A stretch of DNA of 64,000 bases from Lentisphaeria bacterium (GTDB lineage: Bacteria > Verrucomicrobiota > Lentisphaeria > Victivallales > Victivallaceae): positions 17,816 through 81,815 of the forward strand of contig JAFSTC010000054.1 in the NCBI GenBank assembly GCA_017450705.1, read 5' to 3'. Below the pieces are notes generated by a model. It saw nothing but the letters and a program-made list of their open reading frames with translations. It made no database searches and was not told the DNA's origin. The translations under genes and the position numbers were made by a program. Below are positions 18,824 through 28,207 of this stretch, in pieces (the stretch's first letter is position 1; every line of letters begins with the position of its first letter).

Positions 18824-19609
18824 ATGACAACTTTGATGAAAACCGGGAAGCGTTTCACGCTGATCGAGCTGCTGGTCGTGATCGCGATCATCGCCATTTT
18901 GGCCGCGATGCTCATGCCGGCCCTGCAGCAGGCTCGGGAGCGGGGCCGCGCCGCCCGCTGCGTATCGAACATGAAGCAGCAGGGAACGGCGTTCCAGCTT
19001 TATGCGCAGGCCTTCGATGACAGCGTGATCCGTTACATGAACAACTGGGTCCGCTATAATTCCACGTGGTACAGCGCCCTCTGGGCGGCGTACATGGCTC
19101 AGGAGAATCTCACGAAAAAAGAGGTCTTCCTCTGCGATTCCCTGCCGTCCACCGGGCACTCGGTCTTCAGGCAGAATGACGGTTTCGCAAGTCGGCCGAA
19201 CACGAACTTCCGCTTCATCGGATACGGTTTTTCCTATTACTGCGCCGGGTCCGGGACCGTCCGCCGGGGCAAGAGCAATGGCAACGTGACGGCCTACACG
19301 AACATGAAATACGCCGATATCCCCCAGGCCTCGAAGATGATCTTCGTCACCGACAGCTACGCCTATTACGAGGGAAAATACAAGTGCGGTCACTACCGCA
19401 TCACCTACATGGAATCCGATGTGACCGGTGCCGACCGGCCCTCCATCGGGAACCCCGATCCGCGGCACGGCGGCCGGGTCAACGTCCTGTACGGCGACGG
19501 TCATGTCGGGGGCGTGAATGTCGGCCAGGGCGGGAATTTTTACAAAGTCGTCGATCCGGGGAACAGGAAGACGCTGAACGTCGTCTGGAACGGATACAGG
19601 GAGTTGTGA
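18824..19609 (+). CDS. Type II secretion-like pseudopilin (prepilin N-terminal, H-x-DG C-terminal)
   Basis: The 261-residue protein has a short basic leader followed by [19 protein letters not shown], the prepilin cleavage/methylation helix with Glu at position +5. The residue just before the cleavage point is Arg rather than the usual Gly. The C-terminal region has [18 protein letters not shown], the H-x-DG type motif common in planctomycete and lentisphaeral pseudopilins. A GAGGAGGT Shine-Dalgarno sequence precedes the ATG. It is placed directly before a PL26-type secreted protein (21 bp gap), as is the second pseudopilin at 28208. It probably anchors in the inner membrane and may act in export or display of the neighbouring enzyme; that role is not proven. 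Confidence 0.8.
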   Translation: MTTLMKTGKRFTLIELLVVIAIIAILAAMLMPALQQARERGRAARCVSNMKQQGTAFQLYAQAFDDSVIRYMNNWVRYNSTWYSALWAAYMAQENLTKKEVFLCDSLPSTGHSVFRQNDGFASRPNTNFRFIGYGFSYYCAGSGTVRRGKSNGNVTAYTNMKYADIPQASKMIFVTDSYAYYEGKYKCGHYRITYMESDVTGADRPSIGNPDPRHGGRVNVLYGDGHVGGVNVGQGGNFYKVVDPGNRKTLNVVWNGYREL

Positions 19610-19630
19610 GAAACGTACGTTGAGGGGAAA

Positions 19631-22600
19631 ATGAGAACGTTTCATCTGTTTTCCATTCTGCTGGCGGCGGGGGCGCTGACCGCGTCCGCCGAAGCAAAAG
19701 GCAAGTATCTGCTTGACAATGAACAGATCCGGCTTCTGCCCCTGAGCAATTCGGGGATCACAGGAAACCATGTCCGGCGTCTGGCGAACTACAAGGTCCA
19801 AGATCCCCGGCCTGTCCCCGTTGCGGATCATCTTCTGAAGGACGTCAAAAAGCCGGGAAGCTTGGACTATGTCTCCGTGCCGGTGGAGCTGCTGGAGGAG
19901 TTCGGCGTCGCCCGCGAGGCGGCGGTCCGTTTCGGTTTCCCGCTGCCCGAGGGCGCGGTTTTCGATCTGAACTCTCTGCAGGTCAAAGATCCTGCGGGGA
20001 AGGTCCGTCCGGCCCAGTTCTCCGTCGGGGAAAAGTGGGGCGACGGCTCGCTCAAATGGGTCCACATCAGCTTCTTTGCGCCGCTTTCGGCCCGGGAAAA
20101 GGCCCTCTGGCGCGTGGAGGCGGGCAATAAAATAAAACGCACCGACCGGAAAGGGATCCGTTTCACCGAGACCGAGGACGCGATCACGGTCATGGCCGGG
20201 CGGATCAGCGCCGTCGTGGACAAGAAAAAATTCAACATCCTCAAGGACATCAAGCTGGACGGCAAGTTCGCGGGCGTCTTTCCCCTGAGCGGTGTGGAGG
20301 TCCAGGGGCGCGGCGGCGAGAAAAGCTCCTGGTACGGCGGGCGGCGCGTTCCCGACAGCGTGAAGATCATCGAGCAGGGGCCCGAGCGGCTGACCATCCG
20401 GGTCGCGGGACGCTACGGGACGGCCAAAGAGGCCTTCATGGGGTACGTGGCCAGGATCGGGTTCCGCTACGACGACACGGCGTTCACCCTCGACTACACC
20501 CACGTCAACAGCGAGATCGAGCGGGAATTCACCGACATGACGCTGCTGAGGATCCTTTTCTTCCCCAGCCGCCAGCCGACGGACATCGCGGTCGGCAAGC
20601 ACCGCACGAACGTCCTTCAGAAGACCGAACGCACCTACCTCGCCGACGGAAAACTCCACGACGGCGCTCTGCCGGGCACGGCGGAGTTCCGCTTCGGCAA
20701 TGAACCGGGCCCCTCGGTCGCCGTGGCCGATTTTGCCCGCCGCTATCCCAAGGGTTTCCGGGTCCACAAGCCGGGGAACAACCGCTGGCTGGAGATCGGC
20801 CTGCTCCCGGAACAGCCGGACAAAGAATTCAATTCCGATCTGCCGGGGTATCTGCGCTTTCCCTTCTGCGAAGGCAAATACCGGATGAAGTGGGGCATGA
20901 GCTTCACCGAGCGGATGCGCTTCGAACTGGCTCCGGGCCGCGCCCAGATCAACGAGGCGGAGATGTCGAACCCCGTCGTCGCGGTCCTGCCCGCCTCGTG
21001 GTACGGGAAGACCGGGGTCTATCCCGGCGTCCGGGCCGCGAGCGCAGCGGTGGACGCGGGGATCCTCGAGAGTTTCAAAGGCCGCCTTTTCGACCGGGAG
21101 CGAAACCGGGAATTCGGTTTTCTGAACTACGGCGACAGCCACGGCGAGAACGTCTGGAACTGGACCAACAACGAATACGACATGGCCAACGGCTGCTTCA
21201 TGACCTTTATCCGCACCGGGGACCGGGAGCTCTACCGCTACGCCCTTGCGGCGGCGCGGCATCAGGCGGATGTGGATATCGTCCACGCCTACGCCGATCC
21301 CTACTACGTGGGCGGCAACGTCATCCACGGACCGGGCCACAGCGGCCGGATGCTGGGGCGGGTCTTCAGCTGGAGTTATCCCTTCAATTACTACGTGTCG
21401 GCGGCCAACGGCCACACCTGGGTCAAAGGCATGCTGGACGCCTGGGAGATGGCCGGAGATCCCACGGTGATGGACGCGGCGTACCTGCTGGGCGACCACA
21501 TCGCGCTGGCCATGGCGCCCAACTTCGTCTGGGGACCTCTCGGACCCATGCCCCGGGAGTGCGGCTGGGCCCTGCGCGCCGCCGTCCAGCTGGCCGCCGC
21601 CACGCAGGATCCGGTCTACCGCAAGGCGGCCGATCTGTTGGCCCTGAAGGCGCAGACCACCTGCAATCCGCCCTCGGGCGGCATCTGGCCGCAGATCATG
21701 TCCCGGCTGGCCGAGACCCGGGGCAACTACACGCTGGGGAACACGGTCTTCATCGTTTCCGTCGCCCTGCAGGCCCAGTGCGATTACTACCGGCTGAACC
21801 GGGACGAGAAGACGCTCCGCTGCATCCGGGACATCGCCAGATGGATCAGCTGCGCCTTCGATCCCGAGGACGGCTGCGGTTTCGCCTACGATTTGGACCG
21901 GAAGGGCAGAAAACTCAATTACTCCATCGTGACTTTGAACAACATCATCGCGCCTCCGCTGGCTCAGGCGGCGGAACTGCTCAAGGATCCGAAATTGGCG
22001 GAGATCGCCAACCGGGCGATGGCGGCGGTGCTGGTGCGCCGTCCCGGCATCGACGGCAAGTTTTTCTCGGAGTATCAGACTTTCCTCGCGGAATATCTGG
22101 AGACGACGGATCCCAAAGTCCCGCTGACGAAGGAGCGTCTGCTTGACAGAATCTTCGCCGTCCCCGGATACGGCTGGCACGTCAGGACCAATTTCCCGTG
22201 TCGTTTCATCTTCCGTCTGACCTCTCCCGAGGCGAAGGTCGTCATGCAGCGCTGGGCCTCTGGCGCCCTCGTCAAAAAGGAGATAGGCGTCCTGCCGACG
22301 GATCTCGTGCTGAAACAGGGCGAGAGGACCGTCGAGAAGAAAACTTTCGATCCCCGGGTCGAGGCGCAAAGGCACAGCTTCACGCTCAAGGGCAAGCCGG
22401 GCGACGAATTTGTGCTCGAAGTCCGCGACATCGGCTGCGGCGACTGGAGCATCGGTTCCCTCTCGGGCGCCGTCGCGGGAGGGGAGGGGGACGCCCGCGG
22501 AAGAGTCAGCCTTGTCCGCAACGGCATGCGCAAGTTCTACGTGGAAGTCCCCGCGCAGGGCGAACTCAAATTCCGGTACTACGGGACCCATATCGGTCCC

Positions 22601-22828
22601 TGGGCGATCACGGTGTACGATGAGGAGGGCAAGATCCTCTTCGACAGGAGCGGGACGACCGTCCGTTTCTCCCTGAAAAAGGAGGCTTCTTCCTACGCCG
22701 ACGTGACGATAAAGGGGAACGGGAAGAAACGGCTCTGCTCCATGATCACCTGGGCCGAGAGCGGCGCCATCCTGATCTTCTTCACACCGGCGAGGTTTTC
22801 GACGCATCCGGATTTTTTCAAAAAATGA
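19631..22828 (+). CDS. Exo-rhamnogalacturonan lyase-like protein (PL26 type), paralog 2
   Basis: This 1065-residue protein has a signal peptide (MRTFHLFSILLAAGALTASA) and the family's N-terminal RIFT-barrel motifs (VRFGFPLPEGAVFD, WGDGSLKWVHI). The shared central block begins near residue 500: GDSHGE, NWTNNEYDM, GDRELYRYAL, AARHQADVD, HAYADPYYVGG and GHSG. The C-terminal 250 or so residues are beta-rich. It follows the pseudopilin by 21 bp behind GAGGGGAAA and so is likely its partner. It is intermediate in similarity between paralog 1 and the close pair 3/4. Exported exo-lyase action on a rhamnogalacturonan-type backbone is the inferred role. Confidence 0.7.
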   Translation: MRTFHLFSILLAAGALTASAEAKGKYLLDNEQIRLLPLSNSGITGNHVRRLANYKVQDPRPVPVADHLLKDVKKPGSLDYVSVPVELLEEFGVAREAAVRFGFPLPEGAVFDLNSLQVKDPAGKVRPAQFSVGEKWGDGSLKWVHISFFAPLSAREKALWRVEAGNKIKRTDRKGIRFTETEDAITVMAGRISAVVDKKKFNILKDIKLDGKFAGVFPLSGVEVQGRGGEKSSWYGGRRVPDSVKIIEQGPERLTIRVAGRYGTAKEAFMGYVARIGFRYDDTAFTLDYTHVNSEIEREFTDMTLLRILFFPSRQPTDIAVGKHRTNVLQKTERTYLADGKLHDGALPGTAEFRFGNEPGPSVAVADFARRYPKGFRVHKPGNNRWLEIGLLPEQPDKEFNSDLPGYLRFPFCEGKYRMKWGMSFTERMRFELAPGRAQINEAEMSNPVVAVLPASWYGKTGVYPGVRAASAAVDAGILESFKGRLFDRERNREFGFLNYGDSHGENVWNWTNNEYDMANGCFMTFIRTGDRELYRYALAAARHQADVDIVHAYADPYYVGGNVIHGPGHSGRMLGRVFSWSYPFNYYVSAANGHTWVKGMLDAWEMAGDPTVMDAAYLLGDHIALAMAPNFVWGPLGPMPRECGWALRAAVQLAAATQDPVYRKAADLLALKAQTTCNPPSGGIWPQIMSRLAETRGNYTLGNTVFIVSVALQAQCDYYRLNRDEKTLRCIRDIARWISCAFDPEDGCGFAYDLDRKGRKLNYSIVTLNNIIAPPLAQAAELLKDPKLAEIANRAMAAVLVRRPGIDGKFFSEYQTFLAEYLETTDPKVPLTKERLLDRIFAVPGYGWHVRTNFPCRFIFRLTSPEAKVVMQRWASGALVKKEIGVLPTDLVLKQGERTVEKKTFDPRVEAQRHSFTLKGKPGDEFVLEVRDIGCGDWSIGSLSGAVAGGEGDARGRVSLVRNGMRKFYVEVPAQGELKFRYYGTHIGPWAITVYDEEGKILFDRSGTTVRFSLKKEASSYADVTIKGNGKKRLCSMITWAESGAILIFFTPARFSTHPDFFKK

Positions 22829-22840
22829 TTTTCACGTTAG

Positions 22841-22874
22841 CTCCGTCCCGGTGCAAGTATATCAGGGGACGGAG
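22841..22874. other. Intergenic stem-loop between PL26 paralog 2 and the DUF4434 gene
   Basis: CTCCGTCCC and GGGACGGAG form a perfect 9-bp stem with a 16-nt loop. No T-run follows on either strand, so it is not a standard intrinsic terminator. It could be an mRNA-stability or processing element that uncouples expression of the two genes. Confidence 0.5.
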
Positions 22875-22898
22875 GATCCCCGGAACAGGAAGTGTTTC

Positions 22899-23975
22899 AT
22901 GAGTGTCATCAGGAATTTCGAAGGGTTCGATTTTCTCCAGCCGCCTCCCGAGAGCGAGCAGGAAGACATGCGGATGGTCCGCGCCAGTTACGCCGAAAAC
23001 GGGCAGTATCTGGCCCGCACGCCCGATGCGCCCGCCGCCATGCCGATCTCGGCAAGTTTCATCTGCGCCCACGCCCCCGATTACGTGGGGCGCCCCACCA
23101 TCGGCTGGGACAGCGAAAAGTGGGTCGACCTCTTCGAGGAAATGAAATGCGACGGGCTGGACACCGTGATCTTTCAGGCCGCCCTCTGGAATGAACTGCG
23201 CGAGTGCTATTACGCGTCCAAAATTTACCGGGATGGTTTCCGGCAGTGGGAAGTCGTTGCTCCCATGCTGGAGGCGGCGAAACAGTGCGGCATGACCGTT
23301 TTCCTCGGCGGCTACGGGTCCCTTTCGGGGTTCGAGGCGGGGAAGATGAGCGAGTGGGAGATCGCCCTCGACATCGACCGGCAGATCGCCTGCATGCTGG
23401 AGCTTCTGGAGCGCGATGCGGATTTTGCCGGGATCTACTATGTCTCCGAGAGTATGTTCCTGGGCCGGGATCCCGAGTTCGAGAAACGCCTGAACCGCAT
23501 CTACAGGAACTATCTTGGCCGTTTGGCCGAGGCCGCTCCGGACAAAAAATTCCTCATCTCCCCCGCCACCATGTATGTTCCCGGCCCTGCGCAGGACTTC
23601 ATCGATTTCTGGAAGGCGATGCTGGAGGGACTGCCCCAGATGATCCTTTCTCCGCAGGACTCCGTGGGCACCGGCTGCAGCAGTCTGCCTCACGCGGCGG
23701 AGTTCTGGCGGCGGTGGAAGGTCGTGGCCGATCATTTCGGCTATCCCCTCTGGGCGAACATCGAACTTTTCGAGCGCACCAAGTTTTCCGGGCCGGATCT
23801 TTTCAAGGCCGCTTCCCCGGCCCGTGTCCGGGCGCAGATCAACTGCGCCGCGCCCTATGTGGAGCGCTGCACCTGCTGGGAATACGCGTTCTTCACCTCG
23901 CAGGCCGAGGACGCGGAAGATCTGAAGCGGGAGATCTTCGGAAGAACTCCCGCCGAGGGAAAAATTTCAGGATAA
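22899..23975 (+). CDS. DUF4434-type TIM-barrel protein
   Basis: The 358-residue protein has alternating strand and helix motifs typical of DUF4434 barrels: ISASFICAH near the start, WVDLFEEMKCDGLDTVIFQAAL, GMTVFLGGYGS, FAGIYYVSESMF and FLISPATMYVPG. The start is set at the ATG behind AACAGGAAG, since the frame is open further upstream. No signal peptide is seen, so it is probably cytoplasmic. DUF4434 proteins are suspected glycosidases. Here one lies between two PL26-type genes and is probably co-transcribed with them, so it may act on the released oligosaccharide. The catalytic acids cannot be assigned with confidence. Confidence 0.65.
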   Translation: MSVIRNFEGFDFLQPPPESEQEDMRMVRASYAENGQYLARTPDAPAAMPISASFICAHAPDYVGRPTIGWDSEKWVDLFEEMKCDGLDTVIFQAALWNELRECYYASKIYRDGFRQWEVVAPMLEAAKQCGMTVFLGGYGSLSGFEAGKMSEWEIALDIDRQIACMLELLERDADFAGIYYVSESMFLGRDPEFEKRLNRIYRNYLGRLAEAAPDKKFLISPATMYVPGPAQDFIDFWKAMLEGLPQMILSPQDSVGTGCSSLPHAAEFWRRWKVVADHFGYPLWANIELFERTKFSGPDLFKAASPARVRAQINCAAPYVERCTCWEYAFFTSQAEDAEDLKREIFGRTPAEGKISG

Positions 23976-24015
23976 GAGCCTTCACAATAAAAAACTTTTT
24001 GTCGAGGAGTGGAAA

Positions 24016-27000
24016 ATGATGATCGCAAGAGCAAAAAAATTTCTTGTTCCGCTGCTTGCCGCCGCCGTGCTCCCCGCGCTGTTCGCGGAGATGACCGAGG
24101 AGGAGAAGCAGAAATTCTGGTACAACGGTCCCCATCTCAAGCTCTACCACCGCCGCAACCGGGGCAATTCCGCCGTTCAGGTCATGAAGCGGGCGGACAA
24201 GAAGGTGCAAAACCCCCGTCCCGCGGCCATCGCCCGCTTCGTCAACGGGGGAAAAGTCGACAAGCCCTGTGCCGTTGAGCTTGAGCGCGTTCCCGTGATG
24301 CTCAAGGAGGAGGCGGGCGTCGACCGGCAGGCGTGGGTCCGTTTCGGTCTGCCCCTGCCGCAGGGGGCGGTCTATCAGACGCGGCACATCCGCGTGGTGG
24401 ACGAGTCCGGTAAAGAGATCCCCTCTCAAACTTCCGTCACCGGGTTCTGGAAGGACGACTCCATCAAATGGGCTCTCGTCCAGTTTTCCCTCCCTCTTAA
24501 GGCGGGCGAGGAAAAGCGCTGCTTCGCCGAGTTCGGGAGCAAGGTCGCTGCGGCAAAGGTCAAGGGCATCACCCTCCGGGAAAAGCCCGACACCCTCGTC
24601 GTCGAGACGGGCAAGATGTCGGCGTTCATCGACAAAAAGAAATTCAACCTCATCCGCTCCATCGTGAAGAACAAGGTCCGCGTCGGCGGATTTTCACCCG
24701 AGGGCGTGGTGCTGACGGACGCCCTTTCGGGCAAGGATTTTTCCATGTCCGGCCGCAGGCCCGCCAGCTTCGAGATCAGCGAATCCGGGCCCCTGCGCCT
24801 GACGGTGCGCGTCGCGGGCAAGTATTGGAAAGGCGGCAAGAGCTACATGGACTACGTGGCCCGGCTCACGTTCTTTGCCGGGAGCGATGCCTGCGAGATC
24901 GAACTCACCCACATCGACGCTGAAGTGGCCCGGGAGTTTTCCGATCTGAACCGTCTGGACGTTGAGTACCGCCCGGTCAAGGCCGAAGGGAAACTGGCCG
25001 TCTCCGTCGTGAAGGGGGCCCCCGTCACGGCCGGGCGCGTCTTTCAGGAGACGGATGAATTTTACTCCGTGGACGGCGGTCCCCGGATCGCCGGGCAGAT
25101 CAGGGGCGGCGCGTCTTTCGGGAAGGACCTCTCCTTCGGCGTGGCCCAGGCGTGGCAGCGCTGGCCCAAGGCCTTTTCCGAAAAGGACGGCAAAGTCGTC
25201 ATCGAACTTCTGCCCCGCCAGCCCCATGAGAACTTCAACCGGGATCTGCCCTATCATCTGGTCTATCCCTTCTGCGACGGCGCTTACCGCATGAAGTGGG
25301 GCATGTGTTTCACCGAGCGCATGCGTTTCGATTTCTCGGGCAGCGGCACCGTTGAGGCGGCGCTGAATTGGCCCGTCGTCGCCGTTCTGCCCGCGTCGTG
25401 GTACGACAAAACCTGCGTCTTCCCCGGCCTTGACACCCCCGGCTTCGACAAGATCGACAAAAAGATCGTTTCCAGCTTCGAGGCCCGCTTGAAACAGATG
25501 CACGAACAGCGGGAATACGGTTTCTTCAACTGGGGCGACAGCTTCGGCGAGAAGGGCGAAAACTGGACCAACAACGAATACGACATGGCCTACGGCCTTT
25601 TCATGACCTTCCTGCGCACCGGCGACCGGAGGATCTTCCGGCACGCGCTGGAAGCGGCGCGGCATCAGGCGGACGTGGATACCTGTCACGCCTATCCCGA
25701 TCCCTATTACGTGGGCGCCGACCTCGGTCATCGCGCGGGACATACCGGCAAATACAAGATGTGGAGCAGTTTTTACAACTACTACCAGACGGCGGCCAAC
25801 GGCCACACCTGGTCGGCGGGCATGACGGACGCGTGGCATCTTGCCGGAGAGGCGAGTGTCATGGACGCCGTGCACCTGCTGGGCGATCACATCGCGCTGG
25901 CCATGGCGCCAAATTACCAGCCCAGCATCCACCCTCCCACGCCCCGGGAGTGTTCATGGGCCTTGCGCGCGGTCCTCAAGATCTACGACTCGACGCTGGA
26001 TCCGGTCTATCTCGAAGCGGCGAAGACGCTCGCGTACAAGGCCATCGGCCATTGCAAAAAGTTCAAGGGCAGCGTCTGGGCCTTCAGGAATCCCCGGCTG
26101 GTGAGCCAGCACAGCGACAACTCTCTGAGCAACGTGCTTTTCGTCACCGCCATCGGTCTCAAAGGGCTGTGCGAGTACTACCAGGCGACCCGCGACGAAG
26201 AAGTTAAACCTTTCATCGGGAACATGGCCCGCCGGATCCTCTGCGGCTTCGATCCCGCGGCCGCCTGCGGTTTCGCCTACGACGTGCGGGACGACGGGAC
26301 GAAACTCAACTACAGCGTCGTGACGCTGAATCCCTCCATCGCGCCGCCGCTGGCGGAGGCGGCGGTGATCCTCGACGATCCCGTGCTGTACGACGCGGCG
26401 TCCCGGGCCATGGCCGTCTGTTTTCTGAGAAGTCCCGGGATCGCCGGCAAGTATCTGGCGGAGTATCAGAGTTTCCTCGCGGATTTTCTCGCGGCCTACG
26501 GGAAGTTCCCAGAGAAGTACCGTCTCGATTTCACCGATGAAGGGCTGCTTTCGAAAATTTTCGCGGGAACGCCTCAGAAGTGGTCGTGGCGGGGTCCCAA
26601 TCCCATGTCCTACCGGGTAAAACTTTTGAAAGACGGCAAAGTACACCTCGTCTTCCAGCGCTGGATCAACTCCTACAGGAACAAGAAAAAGATGGAGGGC
26701 GCGGCCATCACCATTTCCGACGGAGCGGGGAAGGTTTTGGAAACGCGTCCCTTCGACACCAGCAGCGGCCGCCTGATGGAAAAAATCGAACTGTCGGGCC
26801 GGAAAGGGGATGTTTTCGACGTCACCATCCGCGACACGGCCAACGGCGACTGGAGTCTTCTGCCCGACGAGGTCTTCGTCCATGCCGCCGTGACGGAAAA
26901 GGGCTCCGTCAAAATCACCCGCTGCGGGCTGGTCAGGTTTTATTTCGAAATCCCGGCGGGGAAGGATGTCTCGATCTCCTTCTACGGAGCCCATGCCGGA

Positions 27001-27231
27001 GGGTTCGGGTACTGGCTCTTCGACGACACGGGCCGTCTCGTGAAAAAGGCGACCTCCTGGCAGGCCCGGCACGCCATTTCGACGAAACCGGATGCCGTGC
27101 TCGAGCTCAAGATCCCCGGCAGTGAGAAGAAGCGGCTCGTCTCCATCGTGCTGTGGGCGGAGAACGACGCCCTCTTCAAGATCGATGCGCCTTACGTCAG
27201 CGCGGACAGCGCGTTCTTCGGCGTAAAATAG
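24016..27231 (+). CDS. Exo-rhamnogalacturonan lyase-like protein (PL26 type), paralog 3
   Basis: The 1071-residue protein starts with a signal peptide ending near LPALFA. It has the RIFT-barrel motifs (WVRFGLPLPQGAVYQ, KDDSIKWALV) and the central block near residue 508 (GDSFGE, NWTNNEYDM, AARHQADVD, HAYPDPYYVG). It is very close to paralog 4 at 29036-32242, including a long nearly unchanged stretch from VFPGLDTPGFDK to HAYPDPYYVG, so the two arose by recent duplication. GAGGAG precedes the start. It ends 3 bp from a convergent AraC gene. A rhamnogalacturonan-lyase-like role is inferred from family motifs. Confidence 0.7.
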   Translation: MMIARAKKFLVPLLAAAVLPALFAEMTEEEKQKFWYNGPHLKLYHRRNRGNSAVQVMKRADKKVQNPRPAAIARFVNGGKVDKPCAVELERVPVMLKEEAGVDRQAWVRFGLPLPQGAVYQTRHIRVVDESGKEIPSQTSVTGFWKDDSIKWALVQFSLPLKAGEEKRCFAEFGSKVAAAKVKGITLREKPDTLVVETGKMSAFIDKKKFNLIRSIVKNKVRVGGFSPEGVVLTDALSGKDFSMSGRRPASFEISESGPLRLTVRVAGKYWKGGKSYMDYVARLTFFAGSDACEIELTHIDAEVAREFSDLNRLDVEYRPVKAEGKLAVSVVKGAPVTAGRVFQETDEFYSVDGGPRIAGQIRGGASFGKDLSFGVAQAWQRWPKAFSEKDGKVVIELLPRQPHENFNRDLPYHLVYPFCDGAYRMKWGMCFTERMRFDFSGSGTVEAALNWPVVAVLPASWYDKTCVFPGLDTPGFDKIDKKIVSSFEARLKQMHEQREYGFFNWGDSFGEKGENWTNNEYDMAYGLFMTFLRTGDRRIFRHALEAARHQADVDTCHAYPDPYYVGADLGHRAGHTGKYKMWSSFYNYYQTAANGHTWSAGMTDAWHLAGEASVMDAVHLLGDHIALAMAPNYQPSIHPPTPRECSWALRAVLKIYDSTLDPVYLEAAKTLAYKAIGHCKKFKGSVWAFRNPRLVSQHSDNSLSNVLFVTAIGLKGLCEYYQATRDEEVKPFIGNMARRILCGFDPAAACGFAYDVRDDGTKLNYSVVTLNPSIAPPLAEAAVILDDPVLYDAASRAMAVCFLRSPGIAGKYLAEYQSFLADFLAAYGKFPEKYRLDFTDEGLLSKIFAGTPQKWSWRGPNPMSYRVKLLKDGKVHLVFQRWINSYRNKKKMEGAAITISDGAGKVLETRPFDTSSGRLMEKIELSGRKGDVFDVTIRDTANGDWSLLPDEVFVHAAVTEKGSVKITRCGLVRFYFEIPAGKDVSISFYGAHAGGFGYWLFDDTGRLVKKATSWQARHAISTKPDAVLELKIPGSEKKRLVSIVLWAENDALFKIDAPYVSADSAFFGVK

Positions 27232-27234
27232 GGG

Positions 27235-28056
27235 TCACTCCGTCTCCCGTTCCTCTGCGTGGCGGCGGAAGAGGCCCGGCGTGCTCCCCGTGTGTTCCGC
27301 AAACACGTGGGCAAAGTATGCCGGAGAGGCGAAGCCCGACTGCCGGGCCACGTCGGAAACGGGAAGGGCGCTCTCCCGGAGAAGGTGCATCGCCCGCTGG
27401 ATTCGGCATCCTGTGATGTAGTGCGAGATGGAAATGCCGTATCCGGAGGAGAAGATGCGGCTTAAACTGCCCCTGTGGATCCCCAGCATCTGGGCCGCCT
27501 GTTCCACATTGAATTGCGGATCTGAAAATCTTTCGTCGCACAGCGCCCGGGCCGACTCCAGAATGCCTTTTCGTTCCGGCTTGACGGGGGGATCGCCGGT
27601 GACGCTCGTCAGGATCTCAAACGCCGAAACAAGGCACTGCATCTTGGCCTCTCTCGTCCGTTCCGGAAGTTTCTGCCGGATGATGGAGAGCAGATGTACC
27701 GGCGCGTCGCCCCCGTAATTGATCCCCGGGCGGATGTTCAGCCCGTCGAAAAATGAGGCCGCCCGAGGGCCCGCGATGGTCAGGAAATAATACTGGAAAG
27801 CCGGTTCCCTCGGAAAATAGTCGTGAAAACTCCCCGCCGGATAATACCAGACGCAGCCGGGACGGAGAATGAAGTCGTTCCCGTCCAGCCGGAAGAGGCC
27901 GCTGCCTTTGACGGCCCAGAAAATCTCGCAGAAATCCACCGTGCGCATCACTTCCCTGTCCGGTGGGATCAGCTGAAAATGCCCCGTGCTCCGGACGTGG
28001 AATCCCAGACGCGTATCCCGCTCCGGCGCTATGGCGAAATGGCGAAATGTTTCCAT
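27235..28056 (-). CDS. AraC-family regulator with cupin-type sensor domain
   Basis: The 273-residue protein has an N-terminal cupin-like AraC ligand-binding domain (LFRLDGNDFILRPGCVWYYPAGSFHDY) and a C-terminal double helix-turn-helix (NVEQAAQMLGIHRGSLSRIFSSGYG and VSDVARQSGFASPAYFAHVFAEHTG). Cupin AraC proteins usually sense sugars and activate adjacent catabolic genes. It is divergent from the pseudopilin at 28208 across a 150-bp AT-rich gap full of palindromes, and convergent with PL26 paralog 3. It is the obvious candidate regulator of the pseudopilin/PL26 unit that follows. Confidence 0.85.
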   Translation of the reverse strand: METFRHFAIAPERDTRLGFHVRSTGHFQLIPPDREVMRTVDFCEIFWAVKGSGLFRLDGNDFILRPGCVWYYPAGSFHDYFPREPAFQYYFLTIAGPRAASFFDGLNIRPGINYGGDAPVHLLSIIRQKLPERTREAKMQCLVSAFEILTSVTGDPPVKPERKGILESARALCDERFSDPQFNVEQAAQMLGIHRGSLSRIFSSGYGISISHYITGCRIQRAMHLLRESALPVSDVARQSGFASPAYFAHVFAEHTGSTPGLFRRHAEERETE

Positions 28057-28087
28057 TGCGATAATATCGCAACCTTTTGTGACAAAA
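28056..28087. promoter_or_regulatory. Palindrome cluster in the AraC/pseudopilin divergent region
   Basis: A 17-bp perfect palindrome (TTGCGATA, A, TATCGCAA) at 28056-28072 starts at the first base of the AraC start codon. It is followed at 28075-28087 by TTTTGTGACAAAA, and a near copy, TTTTGCGACAAAA, lies at 28140-28152 on the other side of the plus-strand promoter. These look like regulator-binding sites. Confidence 0.55.
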
Positions 28088-28093
28088 TTGATA

Positions 28094-28122
28094 TTGACAA
28101 CATAATGTACTTATTGTAAATT
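28094..28122 (+). promoter_or_regulatory. Probable promoter of the second pseudopilin/PL26 unit
   Basis: TTGACA at 28094-28099 is followed after 17 bp by TAAATT at 28117-28122. It lies between the two TTTTGnGACAAAA copies and about 85 bp upstream of the start codon. The surrounding DNA is very AT-rich, so other -10 boxes are possible. Confidence 0.55.
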
Positions 28123-28207
28123 ATACGCATAATATATCATTTTGCGACAAAAATACAAGCGTGTGCCCGATCGCCGGATCCCGGCATCGGAGGGAAGGGG
28201 GCTGTTT

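Noticed and set aside
13135..22807. Very long minus-strand open frames opposite the PL26-type genes (one of 1,370 and one of 1,767 codons)
   Set aside because: They run through two or more well-supported genes and their intergenic regions, have no recognisable motifs, and are expected as shadows of high-GC coding sequence.
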